Below are positions 9,600 to 17,526 of a DNA stretch of 64,000 nucleotides, one piece after another. This DNA is from Stentor roeselii (Eukaryota > Ciliophora > Heterotrichea > Heterotrichida > Stentoridae): contig RSEH01000076.1 of assembly GCA_006503475.1 (NCBI GenBank), positions 62,001-126,000 of the forward strand, written 5' to 3'. The notes below the pieces were generated by a model that made no database searches, had not been told where the DNA came from, and saw only the letters and a list, made by a program, of their open reading frames with translations. Position numbers and translations under genes: made by a program. Each line of letters opens with the position of its first letter. The first letter of the stretch is position 1.

Positions 9600-10697
9600 A
9601 TGGGTCCTTGCCTGGCAAAAAGAAAAGTAAGCGAATACCTAAACATTTACAACGACATCGAAAAAGCCGTTGAAAACAACGACTTAGCCGATTTCTTCCA
9701 AATAAGTCAAAGTGAAGCTTTCAAAGACTCCTTCCTGGACATCAACGCGAATTACTTCCGAATCGACGACCTTTTCCTGAGTCTTTTATCTCTTTCAGCC
9801 TACCACAGCTCCTTCGATGTCTTTAAATACATTCACTTCGAGATGAAGGCCTCATTCGAAGTAGCAGATGCGAATCTTCAGAAGCAAGGAAGATCATTGA
9901 TAGAGTTAATCTGCACCAGAAGTAACTCAGAGTTCCTTGACTATTACCTTCCTTTCTACATCCCTCTTAACAGTGAAGCGCAGGCGGAAGAGGCTTCAGA
10001 CACGATAAACCTAACAAAAGCGACTGAATTAACAAAAATCAAGTCACCGAAGCCAAGGTCCGCTTCGACAGCGATACAAAAAGCTTGTGAATTAGGAAAT
10101 CTGAATATTTTATCATTCGTTTTCAAGTACTTCAAAGAAAAACCAGTTCCTATTCAACTTGATATCAACTTTCAAGATGAAAACACAGGAGAAAACTGCG
10201 CTTTGGTCGCATGCAGGAAAGTTAATTATGTAATGATCAAGTATCTTCATTCCACCTGCAAATGCAACTTCCGTGTTCTTAATAAACAAGGAGAAAACGC
10301 TTTACAGATCTTGGCGGCGAGTAATAAAAAAATCCCTGTTAAGACTTTTCATGAATGTTTTGTTTACCTTGTTAATTTGACTGGAGTGGATTTTTTGTAT
10401 AATTATGAAGAAACTGTTTTGTTGCTTAATTGTCAGAAAACTATCAATTTTTTTGAAAGCAAGTTGAAAACGAAAGGAATTGAAATTGATAAAACTTTGG
10501 TTGAGGAAAAAAATAAGATTATGAAAGTTGAGTATGTTAAAAGTTTGGTTGAGCAGAAAATTGATAGTTTTGAAGGATTGGATTATAACTTTTGTACTAT
10601 GTATGAGGAAATTATGAAATCTGATGATGATATCTCTGATATTGGACGGGCAAGTAGGGAGTGGACTCCTTTTGCTAGTATTTTAGGAGATGATTGA
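9600..10697 (+). CDS. Ankyrin-like protein with N-terminal acylation signal
   Basis: A 365-residue protein beginning MGPCLAKRK: Gly2 fits N-myristoylation and Cys4 palmitoylation, which together would tether it to a membrane. The middle (about residues 150-265) has weak ankyrin-type repeats, e.g. STAIQKACELGNLNILSFVF, then GENCALVACRKVNYVMIKYL, then GENALQILAASNK, which follow the G.TAL..A...G.......L pattern. The C-terminus is acidic. The start is an ATG directly after ATAAAA. Partners are unknown. Acylation is inferred from the motif. Confidence 0.65.
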   Translation: MGPCLAKRKVSEYLNIYNDIEKAVENNDLADFFQISQSEAFKDSFLDINANYFRIDDLFLSLLSLSAYHSSFDVFKYIHFEMKASFEVADANLQKQGRSLIELICTRSNSEFLDYYLPFYIPLNSEAQAEEASDTINLTKATELTKIKSPKPRSASTAIQKACELGNLNILSFVFKYFKEKPVPIQLDINFQDENTGENCALVACRKVNYVMIKYLHSTCKCNFRVLNKQGENALQILAASNKKIPVKTFHECFVYLVNLTGVDFLYNYEETVLLLNCQKTINFFESKLKTKGIEIDKTLVEEKNKIMKVEYVKSLVEQKIDSFEGLDYNFCTMYEEIMKSDDDISDIGRASREWTPFASILGDD

Positions 10698-10814
10698 AAG
10701 GAATTTGAATTTTTTAATAAAAGTTATATAAGGTGGGTTGGAGTTTAAAGTTTAATTGATTTTCTTTGTAGAGATTAATTGAGGATCGACCAGTGTTAAA
10801 TATTAGCTAAAATT

Positions 10815-11102
10815 TTATCTCGGTGGAAAATAACCTAGTAATGAAACCAGCCCCTCTCCCTGGACAGTAAAAACTGATGAGTCTCCAGTAGAAAAGTACA
10901 AGTCAAGAGTAACTGAATGATTTTTAGCATTCAACTGAGCAAGTGGAAGTTTCTGCCCATCTTTGATTAAAAATACAGTGGTATTTCCTTTAACATTCAC
11001 ATGATTCAAGTTTAAATGCGACAAGTGCAATATATCGCCTTGATGTGAGAGACTTGCCAAGTTCAAAGTATTCCCTTGCTGCAAGACAGTTCCCCAAAAC
11101 AT
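10815..11102 (-). CDS. Stand-alone nucleoplasmin-like domain protein
   Basis: A complete 95-residue protein consisting only of a nucleoplasmin-like (NPL) domain of the HD2/FKBP39 type: it opens MFWGTVLQ, like the MFWGVE opening of those proteins, has the LHLSHLNL strand, a TVFLIKDGQKLPLAQLN strand pair, a LDLYFSTG strand, and closes with VSLLGYFPP, matching the VyFLGY end of the fold. Nucleoplasmin-fold proteins form pentamers and chaperone histones. Here the usual acidic tail and any FKBP or deacetylase extension are absent. It lies 8 bases downstream of the preceding minus-strand gene. Confidence 0.75.
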   Translation of the reverse strand: MFWGTVLQQGNTLNLASLSHQGDILHLSHLNLNHVNVKGNTTVFLIKDGQKLPLAQLNAKNHSVTLDLYFSTGDSSVFTVQGEGLVSLLGYFPPR

Positions 11103-11110
11103 CTTTATTA

Positions 11111-11602
11111 TTATGGCAAAAACTTTAAATCATCACCTAGAACCCAAATATCCTGATCTTCTTTCACCTTGGTTCCTCCAACATTTGTGCCTATTCCGTT
11201 AGCTGAAAGAAACTTCGACATAATATTTGAATAGTAAGATGATGGAGCTTTTCTATGAGGATTTTGAGGGAAAATGATGGAGTTCTTCTGTGATTCTGGC
11301 TTTCTTTGTCGTCTCTTCATTGAGCTTTCCAAGGATATTGCTCTTGATCGAGTGGACTGCTGACTGGTCAAGTTTCGGTTAATATAAATAAAGAGCTCTT
11401 TACACTGAGTAGAATAATTTTGTGACAAACGATGATGATCTTCGAAACTTTTCATCTGCGAATAAATCGAAGAAAATTGAAATGACCAGGTCTTATCAAT
11501 CCCATGAAGACTCGCAATAGTGAGTATCTGGGTCTGCAATAAACTGATCAGAGTTTTCAAAGAATTTTCATAGTTCGCGAGTTGTAAATTTGATTTTGAC
11601 AT
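11111..11602 (-). CDS. Hypothetical protein
   Basis: A 163-residue frame from ATG to TAA. The first 95 residues are predicted helical (NSLKTLISLLQTQILTIAS and further), followed by an Arg/Lys/Ser-rich low-complexity region (RRQRKPESQ) and a short C-terminal WVLGDD motif. No family recognised. Its stop lies 8 bases before the start of the nucleoplasmin-like gene on the same strand; the two frames differ and no 15-nt intron could join them, so they are separate genes. Confidence 0.6.
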   Translation of the reverse strand: MSKSNLQLANYENSLKTLISLLQTQILTIASLHGIDKTWSFQFSSIYSQMKSFEDHHRLSQNYSTQCKELFIYINRNLTSQQSTRSRAISLESSMKRRQRKPESQKNSIIFPQNPHRKAPSSYYSNIMSKFLSANGIGTNVGGTKVKEDQDIWVLGDDLKFLP

Positions 11603-11640
11603 AAGAAACTATAATAATCCCTTAAAAAAAATAAGAAAAA

Positions 11641-11700
11641 TCAAATAACCCTCCAAAACCAACAAAAACTTCCAAACCCTCTTCCATAATCTCAACCTCT
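11641..11700 (+). promoter_or_regulatory. C-rich, G-free tract upstream of RING/PHR gene
   Basis: Hand count gives 23 C and no G in 60 bases on the coding strand of the gene that starts at 11745. Regulatory role inferred from repeated position. Confidence 0.4.
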
Positions 11701-11744
11701 TCCTTAAAAAATCCAAAGTATCTCTCAATCCGACCTTTATAAAA

Positions 11745-14700
11745 ATGTCAGAAAATTCTTTAATCTGCGGAGTATGTCAAGAGTCTTTTAACGATTCTAA
11801 AAACGCGCCACTTGCTTTAAGTTGCGGTCATACATTCTGTTCATCATGTGTTTATCGTTTGCACAACGGGCGAGTGCGTTGTTCATACTGCAACAAAGAA
11901 GACCAGCGAGCCTTCAAGGACATTACTCGAAACTATATAATTTCTGAGGTGGCTTTCAACATGACTCCTTATCAGCACACATCAGATCAATGGACTTGCA
12001 AGACTCACCGCGAGGAAAAAATTTCTTTTATCTGTAAAAAGTCGAACCAGTTCCTATGCGACGAGTGTCTTCACGAGTCAGACATCAACTTCGCAGTACC
12101 AGTCGACCCAAAAGAAATGACGTCAAAAGTGTCTCAATTCAAAAGTCTCTTTGATATCACTTCGCCTTTTGACTTGAAAGAAAGGTCAAATCTTTGCGAT
12201 TTACTTCATGAAAGTCTTGAAAACCAGAAAATGAAAACTTTGCATAAAGTAGAAGAAAGTTACAACTTTGCTTTACATGAACTGGAAAATCAGTTTAAAG
12301 GATTTAAAGCGAATATTACTGCTGCGATTTCGAAGGAACAGAAGAAAATTCAAGCTTTGAAGGATATTCTTATTTTGTTAGGAGAAATGAAAACTTTAGG
12401 AATGACTATTGAACAGGTTAACAAGTTAAAAGAAAATAAAGTTTATACTTTGATTGCTGCATTGTCGGGTGTTAATGACTTCGCAACTGGAGAATTGAAA
12501 AAACTTGCTGGGAAGAATTTTGAATTTTCAGTAAAAGTCGATGCACCGAAAGCACTTTGGAATTTAAGTCTTGCAATGCTTGAGACTATTACTCAGGTCA
12601 TGAAGGGACGGCCTGAATCTGATGAACTGGATGAAAAAAAACTTTCAAGGTTCGGACTTCCTACAAGTCGATGGGGCATCTTTGAAGCACGCAATCAGAT
12701 TGAAGCTGTTTCGTTTTCTGTCAATAAAACTATTTTTATGACTGGAATTGGAGTTGGAAATGCTTTTCATCAGGATAAAACTGTCAAGGTTGAAAAGTTT
12801 TATGTGTTGAAAGGACCTTCTACCAGCTCGGAAGTTGTTTTGGAAGGTGGAAATGTTGAACTTAAAAATGATGGGAATAGTCAGAAGGTGAAAAAAATTT
12901 GTTTTGATTCACCTGCTCAGATTTTAGAAAATGAGGATTATACTATTAAACTTGTTGTTAGAGGGGGTGCTGGGGTTTTTCGAGGGGGAACTACAACTAG
13001 GATTAGGGAGTCAGCAGGAGTGGTCTTCAAGTTCAAACCAACAATTTATTCAGGCGACGATGTAAAAAACGGAGAAAACGCAGACGACGGTCCAATCTTT
13101 GACATTTTCTTTAAATTCGCTATAGACGATCAAACTTCAATAACGATTTCTCGATTCGATATAGGAAATGAAGAACAAGATTTAAAACCAGGAGTCTATA
13201 ACTGTATACTATCCTTCAACCGTCCTCTAACCCTATCAAGCTTTTCCTTTCCAAGTCCTTCAAAAGACCAATCAACATTTTCACTAACTTACCTGCGTCT
13301 AAGCACATTAAAATCCGAGTTGATAACAAGTTCAGCAGACCTTGTTCCATCAGAACTGAAAATATCCTTCAATCCATCTCAAAAGAAATTTTCAGTTCCA
13401 TTAGAAAATCCAATTTTAGTTGACCCATCCTGCAGCTATCTCCTTGAACTTTCCTGCAGCTGCACAAACATCTTCAAGCCAGTAAAGTTCAAAGGCAAGA
13501 CCCTTGCATTAAACGGAATAATTTTCAAAACAAAAAAATTCGACTCTCCGAATACTTTTGACATGAGTGAAGACGGGCCTTTGATTGACCTTCAAGTGAA
13601 GTTCAGTGATACTTCTGGACTCGCCAAGATAAACATTCCTCCAAAGTTCCTGGAAAACGTGAGTGGCGAGGTAAAAATAGAAAGATTTGAAACTTATGAA
13701 AAACAATGGCACCTTGGGTCTGAAAATCAAGTTGAATGTTTCGCTTTCAGCTTTTCAGAAGATGTGATTTTGACTGCTTTGGGACTTGGGAACTGTGCAA
13801 AGGTTAATTCTTTTGTTGTTGTTGAAAGTTTGCAGATTTTAGCAGGAAGCTCTTCTGCTGGGCAAGTTGTTTACAATTCTATTCATCGGGTCACTCTTTA
13901 TAACTCGAATGATGAGAGTCCTGTTGTCAAGACTCGGCTTGAGTCGCCTGTGAGAATCATCGCGAATGCAAGTTATACGATAAGGGTCGTCATGAGAGGA
14001 GAAGGGAAAGCCTTTAAGGGGAAGAAGTTTGTCGGGTCTTCGATTAACACCAGTCAAAAAATCGTTTTTAAGTGCTTTAAAGCCAAGTTGATGGGAAGTG
14101 ACAAGCAGAATGGAGATAATGAAAGCTCTGGACCTATCTTTGATATTTATTTCATTCCACTTTTGAAACCTGTCACTGTTGATGATTACAGCGAGTTCAT
14201 CAAACAGCTTTATCCGAAAAATAACACTGTTGACCAAGAGGTTAAAATTAACTTGAATGAAATGAAGGTTACCAGGTATAATAATGTTGGAAGCAGCTGG
14301 CATGTTAATACTGATGGAAAACAAATTGAAGCGATTTCTTTTAAGACTTCGGAAAATGTCAAACTCACTGCAGTTGGAATCGGAAATGCACATGAAGAAA
14401 GACAAAAAGTTACGGTTAGTAAGATACAGATTAAAGAAGGTAAAAGTACTAGAGGGACTAACAAGATTTATAAACATAAGAAAAAGGAAAAACTTATGAA
14501 TGTTGGAGAAGAAAGCAAGTTTGTGAGAGTTGAGCTTGAGTCACCTGTCCCACTAAAATCAGACACTTGGTACACTTTAATGTTGAAATACAAGCCAGGA
14601 GTCCCCGTCTGCCGCGGTACAATGGCAAACAACCAGCCATCTTCAAACCGAGTTTCATTTACATTCGAAAAAACCAAGTACGAAGGAACCGACGTCGAAA

Positions 14701-14756
14701 ACGGTAGCCACGAGGTTCACGGTCCCTTACGAGACTTTTACTTCACTCTTACTTAA
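11745..14756 (+). CDS. RING/B-box protein with four PHR-type repeats, probable ubiquitin ligase
   Basis: A 1003-residue protein. A RING finger (residues 8-50, CGVC...CGHTFCSSC...CSYC) is followed by a B-box-like zinc motif (about 84-116, CKTHREEKISFIC...CDEC) and a helical region. Then come four beta-sandwich repeats of the PHR class, approximately at 298-460, 467-622, 642-805 and 838-1003. Repeats 1, 3 and 4 carry the family's W....N.IEA.SF and VGIGNA-like strands; repeat 2 has lost them but keeps the shared end signature GP.IDL. The ends read GPIFDIFF, GPLIDLQV, GPIFDIYF and GPLRDFYF. The RING suggests E3 activity; the PHR repeats probably bind substrates. The stop codon abuts that of the convergent Rrp40 gene with no spacer. 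Confidence 0.85.
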   Translation: MSENSLICGVCQESFNDSKNAPLALSCGHTFCSSCVYRLHNGRVRCSYCNKEDQRAFKDITRNYIISEVAFNMTPYQHTSDQWTCKTHREEKISFICKKSNQFLCDECLHESDINFAVPVDPKEMTSKVSQFKSLFDITSPFDLKERSNLCDLLHESLENQKMKTLHKVEESYNFALHELENQFKGFKANITAAISKEQKKIQALKDILILLGEMKTLGMTIEQVNKLKENKVYTLIAALSGVNDFATGELKKLAGKNFEFSVKVDAPKALWNLSLAMLETITQVMKGRPESDELDEKKLSRFGLPTSRWGIFEARNQIEAVSFSVNKTIFMTGIGVGNAFHQDKTVKVEKFYVLKGPSTSSEVVLEGGNVELKNDGNSQKVKKICFDSPAQILENEDYTIKLVVRGGAGVFRGGTTTRIRESAGVVFKFKPTIYSGDDVKNGENADDGPIFDIFFKFAIDDQTSITISRFDIGNEEQDLKPGVYNCILSFNRPLTLSSFSFPSPSKDQSTFSLTYLRLSTLKSELITSSADLVPSELKISFNPSQKKFSVPLENPILVDPSCSYLLELSCSCTNIFKPVKFKGKTLALNGIIFKTKKFDSPNTFDMSEDGPLIDLQVKFSDTSGLAKINIPPKFLENVSGEVKIERFETYEKQWHLGSENQVECFAFSFSEDVILTALGLGNCAKVNSFVVVESLQILAGSSSAGQVVYNSIHRVTLYNSNDESPVVKTRLESPVRIIANASYTIRVVMRGEGKAFKGKKFVGSSINTSQKIVFKCFKAKLMGSDKQNGDNESSGPIFDIYFIPLLKPVTVDDYSEFIKQLYPKNNTVDQEVKINLNEMKVTRYNNVGSSWHVNTDGKQIEAISFKTSENVKLTAVGIGNAHEERQKVTVSKIQIKEGKSTRGTNKIYKHKKKEKLMNVGEESKFVRVELESPVPLKSDTWYTLMLKYKPGVPVCRGTMANNQPSSNRVSFTFEKTKYEGTDVENGSHEVHGPLRDFYFTLT

Positions 14757-15323
14757 TTACAACTTCTTCAAAACATTTTTGACATCCTCATAACTAAGTC
14801 CAGGTCTCATCAAAAGTTTAGAAACAACGACAGTGGACATGGGTTCAGCCTTAATCCACAACTTTCCATTGAAGCCGATAATCAAGTCGAACTTTACTTT
14901 GGCTCCAATAGTTTCAAGTATTTCTCTGCCTTCAGATGAGAGAAGCCTGCTTAAAGTTTACTTCTGACAAGTTGATATTGGAACTGACATAAGATATCCT
15001 CCTGTCAAGGGACCGAACTCGGACTCACCTGAACTCCAGGTCTTTTTGTTGGTTAAAGACTTGCAAGTTAGAAGTGCTCCTGAGTTTAAACTGGTTCTTT
15101 GTACTCTTGAGTACACAAGGTCACCTGATTCGAATGATGGACGATTGCGCTTTGATGCTCCTTCGAAATCGTAGTATTGTAGAAGGCTTTCGAATCGGTC
15201 ACCTGTGTCGACTCTGTAGTGCTCTCCTTGACGGTCAATGATCCTGCCAATAACTAAATCACCTTGCTCAGAACAGTATTTTAACGGCAGAGTCCTGCTT
15301 GAAAAAGGCTGAGACTGGTCCAT
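14757..15323 (-). CDS. RRP40: RNA exosome cap subunit Rrp40 (EXOSC3)
   Basis: Joining two frames across a 15-nt intron (14947-14961) gives a 183-residue protein. The S1 domain (about residues 18-100) has GDLVIGRIIDRQGEHYRVD and the hallmark FEGASKRNRP. The C-terminal KH domain contains IIGFNGKLWIKA, the GxNG signature of Rrp4/Rrp40/Csl4. Rrp40 is part of the three-member cap that guides RNA into the nuclear and cytoplasmic exosome. The protein is shorter than yeast or human forms (about 240-275) because the N-terminal domain is nearly absent. Its TAA occupies 14757-14759, immediately beside the opposing gene's TAA. Confidence 0.88.
14947..14961 (-). other. 15-nt intron (Rrp40 gene)
   Basis: On the minus strand it reads GTAAACTTTAAGCAG. 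It splits a Lys codon and contains an in-frame TAA; removal links the S1 and KH regions. Confidence 0.88.
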
Positions 15324-15395
15324 TTTAGCTAAATTAAAGGATTTAATTGATTAGAATATCGATAGTGAACTATTCAAAACAAATCATAAAAACAG

Positions 15396-17258
15396 TCAAG
15401 ATAAATAGTCTTGCAGAGTCTTTCGTGCTTCCAGAGTTTCAATCAACTTTGGACCATCAGTGAATTCATGAAAAATTAACTCAAACTTGTTTTCTAAAGC
15501 GTTCTCATTGAAATAAAAACTTGTCGGCTGGTATTTTCCTGAAGAAGGGGGTGGAAACAAAGGATCAACCGCAATACGAAAAGCATTTTCCAGCATTGTA
15601 GGAATAATCGTCGCAAGTAAGCCTGAAGATAGTTCAAGGCAAGGGTTTGTGTTGACTTCGATGAGCCAGGGCTTTAGATGCTCGTCAAGCAAGAAGTCAT
15701 ATCCGAATATCTCAAAAGTATGCGCTCGACGCCTGAGGTCTAGTTTTTTAAAAGTTGCTAAAATGGTTTCTTGCACCATTTTCTTCATTTTAGGAATGAC
15801 GTCTGTGAAAAAGTTCACAAAAACCTTAGGACGGTGATTTTCTAAGTATCTTTGAAATTCGGAGTAACTCATTTTGTTGGCGAATTCGTATCTTCCGTAG
15901 TCTTCGGATTTTTTTTGAACAGCGTCGTTTGTTAAATGGATGAATTTGTTATCTAGAATTTTTGGGTTGTACTCTTTGCATGATGTTCTTATGTAGCCGT
16001 CTTGATAGTAGTAGGCTTGAAGAAAGCTGTTAGTGCTGGTAACCAGACAATAAAGTCTTATATCAAATTTTCTCCTATTAACCAAAAAGGGTCTTTCAAT
16101 ATACTTCTGTATAACAAATGTGTGTTCTCCAGTTTTAGGAAAAGGGTTACTTTTCAATTCAGCTCTGATCTGCTCAAGTGAGTTACAAACACAAATTCCA
16201 TTTCCTCGATTACAATTTTCTCCAGGTTTCAAAATCCACAAATTATGCATTTTTTTGGCTTTGAATGATTCAAAGACCTGTACGAAATTAAAGAATGACT
16301 GATCATCTTCTCCATGCTGGAGATGAAAAGTGATGGGAAGATAGTCAAAAACATTTTCCCCGATGGCTGAGTAGTATCTTTTCATGTTAATATACAAAAA
16401 CTTCTTATCTGCCAAGTTAAAATTGTGCTCCAGTCTGTTGTGTAGTCGAATTGATGAAGATGCCCAGACAGTTTTATTTGTCAAGCCTATAAAAGAGGCA
16501 GAACCAGTGATTAAATCATAACCCAGAGTCAGGCTTTCAAGTTTTTCCTTTTCACTCACCTCAGCTGGCGAGTTTTTTTGATGTTCTGCAAGAGGAACAG
16601 TTTGAATAAACTTCGTGTTTAAAATTTGAGTCCAGGTAAAGTTCACATTCGGAAACTTGTCGTCTTCAGCTTGTGTCCACCAAGGCCTAGTCATCAAGAC
16701 CCGTTTTACTAGTTCCGAGTTGTTGCCTTTGCCGAGGTAGTAAAAATAACCTGAGTTCTGACTAGGAACCACTGACACTGAGTTCGAAGTATTTATTGTT
16801 AAAGAAAATGATCTAAGAAGCTCCTCTCGAGCCAATGAAAGCCCTTCTCTAGCAGCTTGTTTAATAATCAAGTGGTTAAATTTATTGCTCTGAATGATGA
16901 ATTTCTGATTATCATATGTAACTTCCAAGGGTTTTCTATTCTTTGACTCAGGTTTTAATTGAATATCAGGATTTTTCAATGAGACTTCCTCAGTGATTTC
17001 AGTTATTGGAAGCTTTCCCTTAAGTACAGTAACTCTGCTGTGAATTCGATAACTTTTTTGTGTTGATTTTTCACACATATTCGGAGAGTAAATACTTTTC
17101 ACACGTTGGATGTACTCTTCTTTAGATTTTTTGAAAGAGTGACTTTGAAAGGAGTCGATAGTTGTGATTGTTTTAGGATTCGGGTTCTTGGATTTCAAAG
17201 GAGGAACTGAATATTCGTGAATTTTTCTCCGGTTTAGGACTTCAGGTTTCTGAGACAT
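15396..17258 (-). CDS. Tubulin-tyrosine-ligase-like (TTLL) amino-acid ligase
   Basis: A 620-residue protein starting at the ATG at 17256-17258; the frame stays open to a GTG further up, but that segment is probably 5' flank. The TTL ATP-grasp domain occupies roughly residues 250-600: WILKPGENCNRGNGICV (near 341), KFDIRLYCLVTS (near 398), KFIHLTNDAVQK (near 441), and FEIFGYDFLLDEHLKPWLIE followed by VNTNPCLELS (near 515-540), which holds the Mg-ATP-binding E and N residues. TTLL enzymes add Tyr, Glu or Gly to tubulin tails, mostly in cilia and cortical microtubules. Which amino acid is added cannot be told here. Confidence 0.85.
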   Translation of the reverse strand: MSQKPEVLNRRKIHEYSVPPLKSKNPNPKTITTIDSFQSHSFKKSKEEYIQRVKSIYSPNMCEKSTQKSYRIHSRVTVLKGKLPITEITEEVSLKNPDIQLKPESKNRKPLEVTYDNQKFIIQSNKFNHLIIKQAAREGLSLAREELLRSFSLTINTSNSVSVVPSQNSGYFYYLGKGNNSELVKRVLMTRPWWTQAEDDKFPNVNFTWTQILNTKFIQTVPLAEHQKNSPAEVSEKEKLESLTLGYDLITGSASFIGLTNKTVWASSSIRLHNRLEHNFNLADKKFLYINMKRYYSAIGENVFDYLPITFHLQHGEDDQSFFNFVQVFESFKAKKMHNLWILKPGENCNRGNGICVCNSLEQIRAELKSNPFPKTGEHTFVIQKYIERPFLVNRRKFDIRLYCLVTSTNSFLQAYYYQDGYIRTSCKEYNPKILDNKFIHLTNDAVQKKSEDYGRYEFANKMSYSEFQRYLENHRPKVFVNFFTDVIPKMKKMVQETILATFKKLDLRRRAHTFEIFGYDFLLDEHLKPWLIEVNTNPCLELSSGLLATIIPTMLENAFRIAVDPLFPPPSSGKYQPTSFYFNENALENKFELIFHEFTDGPKLIETLEARKTLQDYLS

Positions 17259-17526
17259 TTTTGGGAATATATAGTGTCTGTTGGAAGGTTTGAACCATCT
17301 TTGATCTAGATTTTGATGGAAGGCTAGATTCACTTAGAGCTTTGACGAGATTTTAAAATTCTGTCTTAATTTCAAGACTTTCACTGTGATTTAGGTAGTT
17401 AAAGATATTTACAAAACTAATCGATAGAGGTTTAAATGATAAACATCACAAAAGACCTTCTCATTATAAAACCTTCTTCATGATTAAAGTCCAATCTTTA
17501 ATCAGCCCAAGTCATTTAATGTATAA

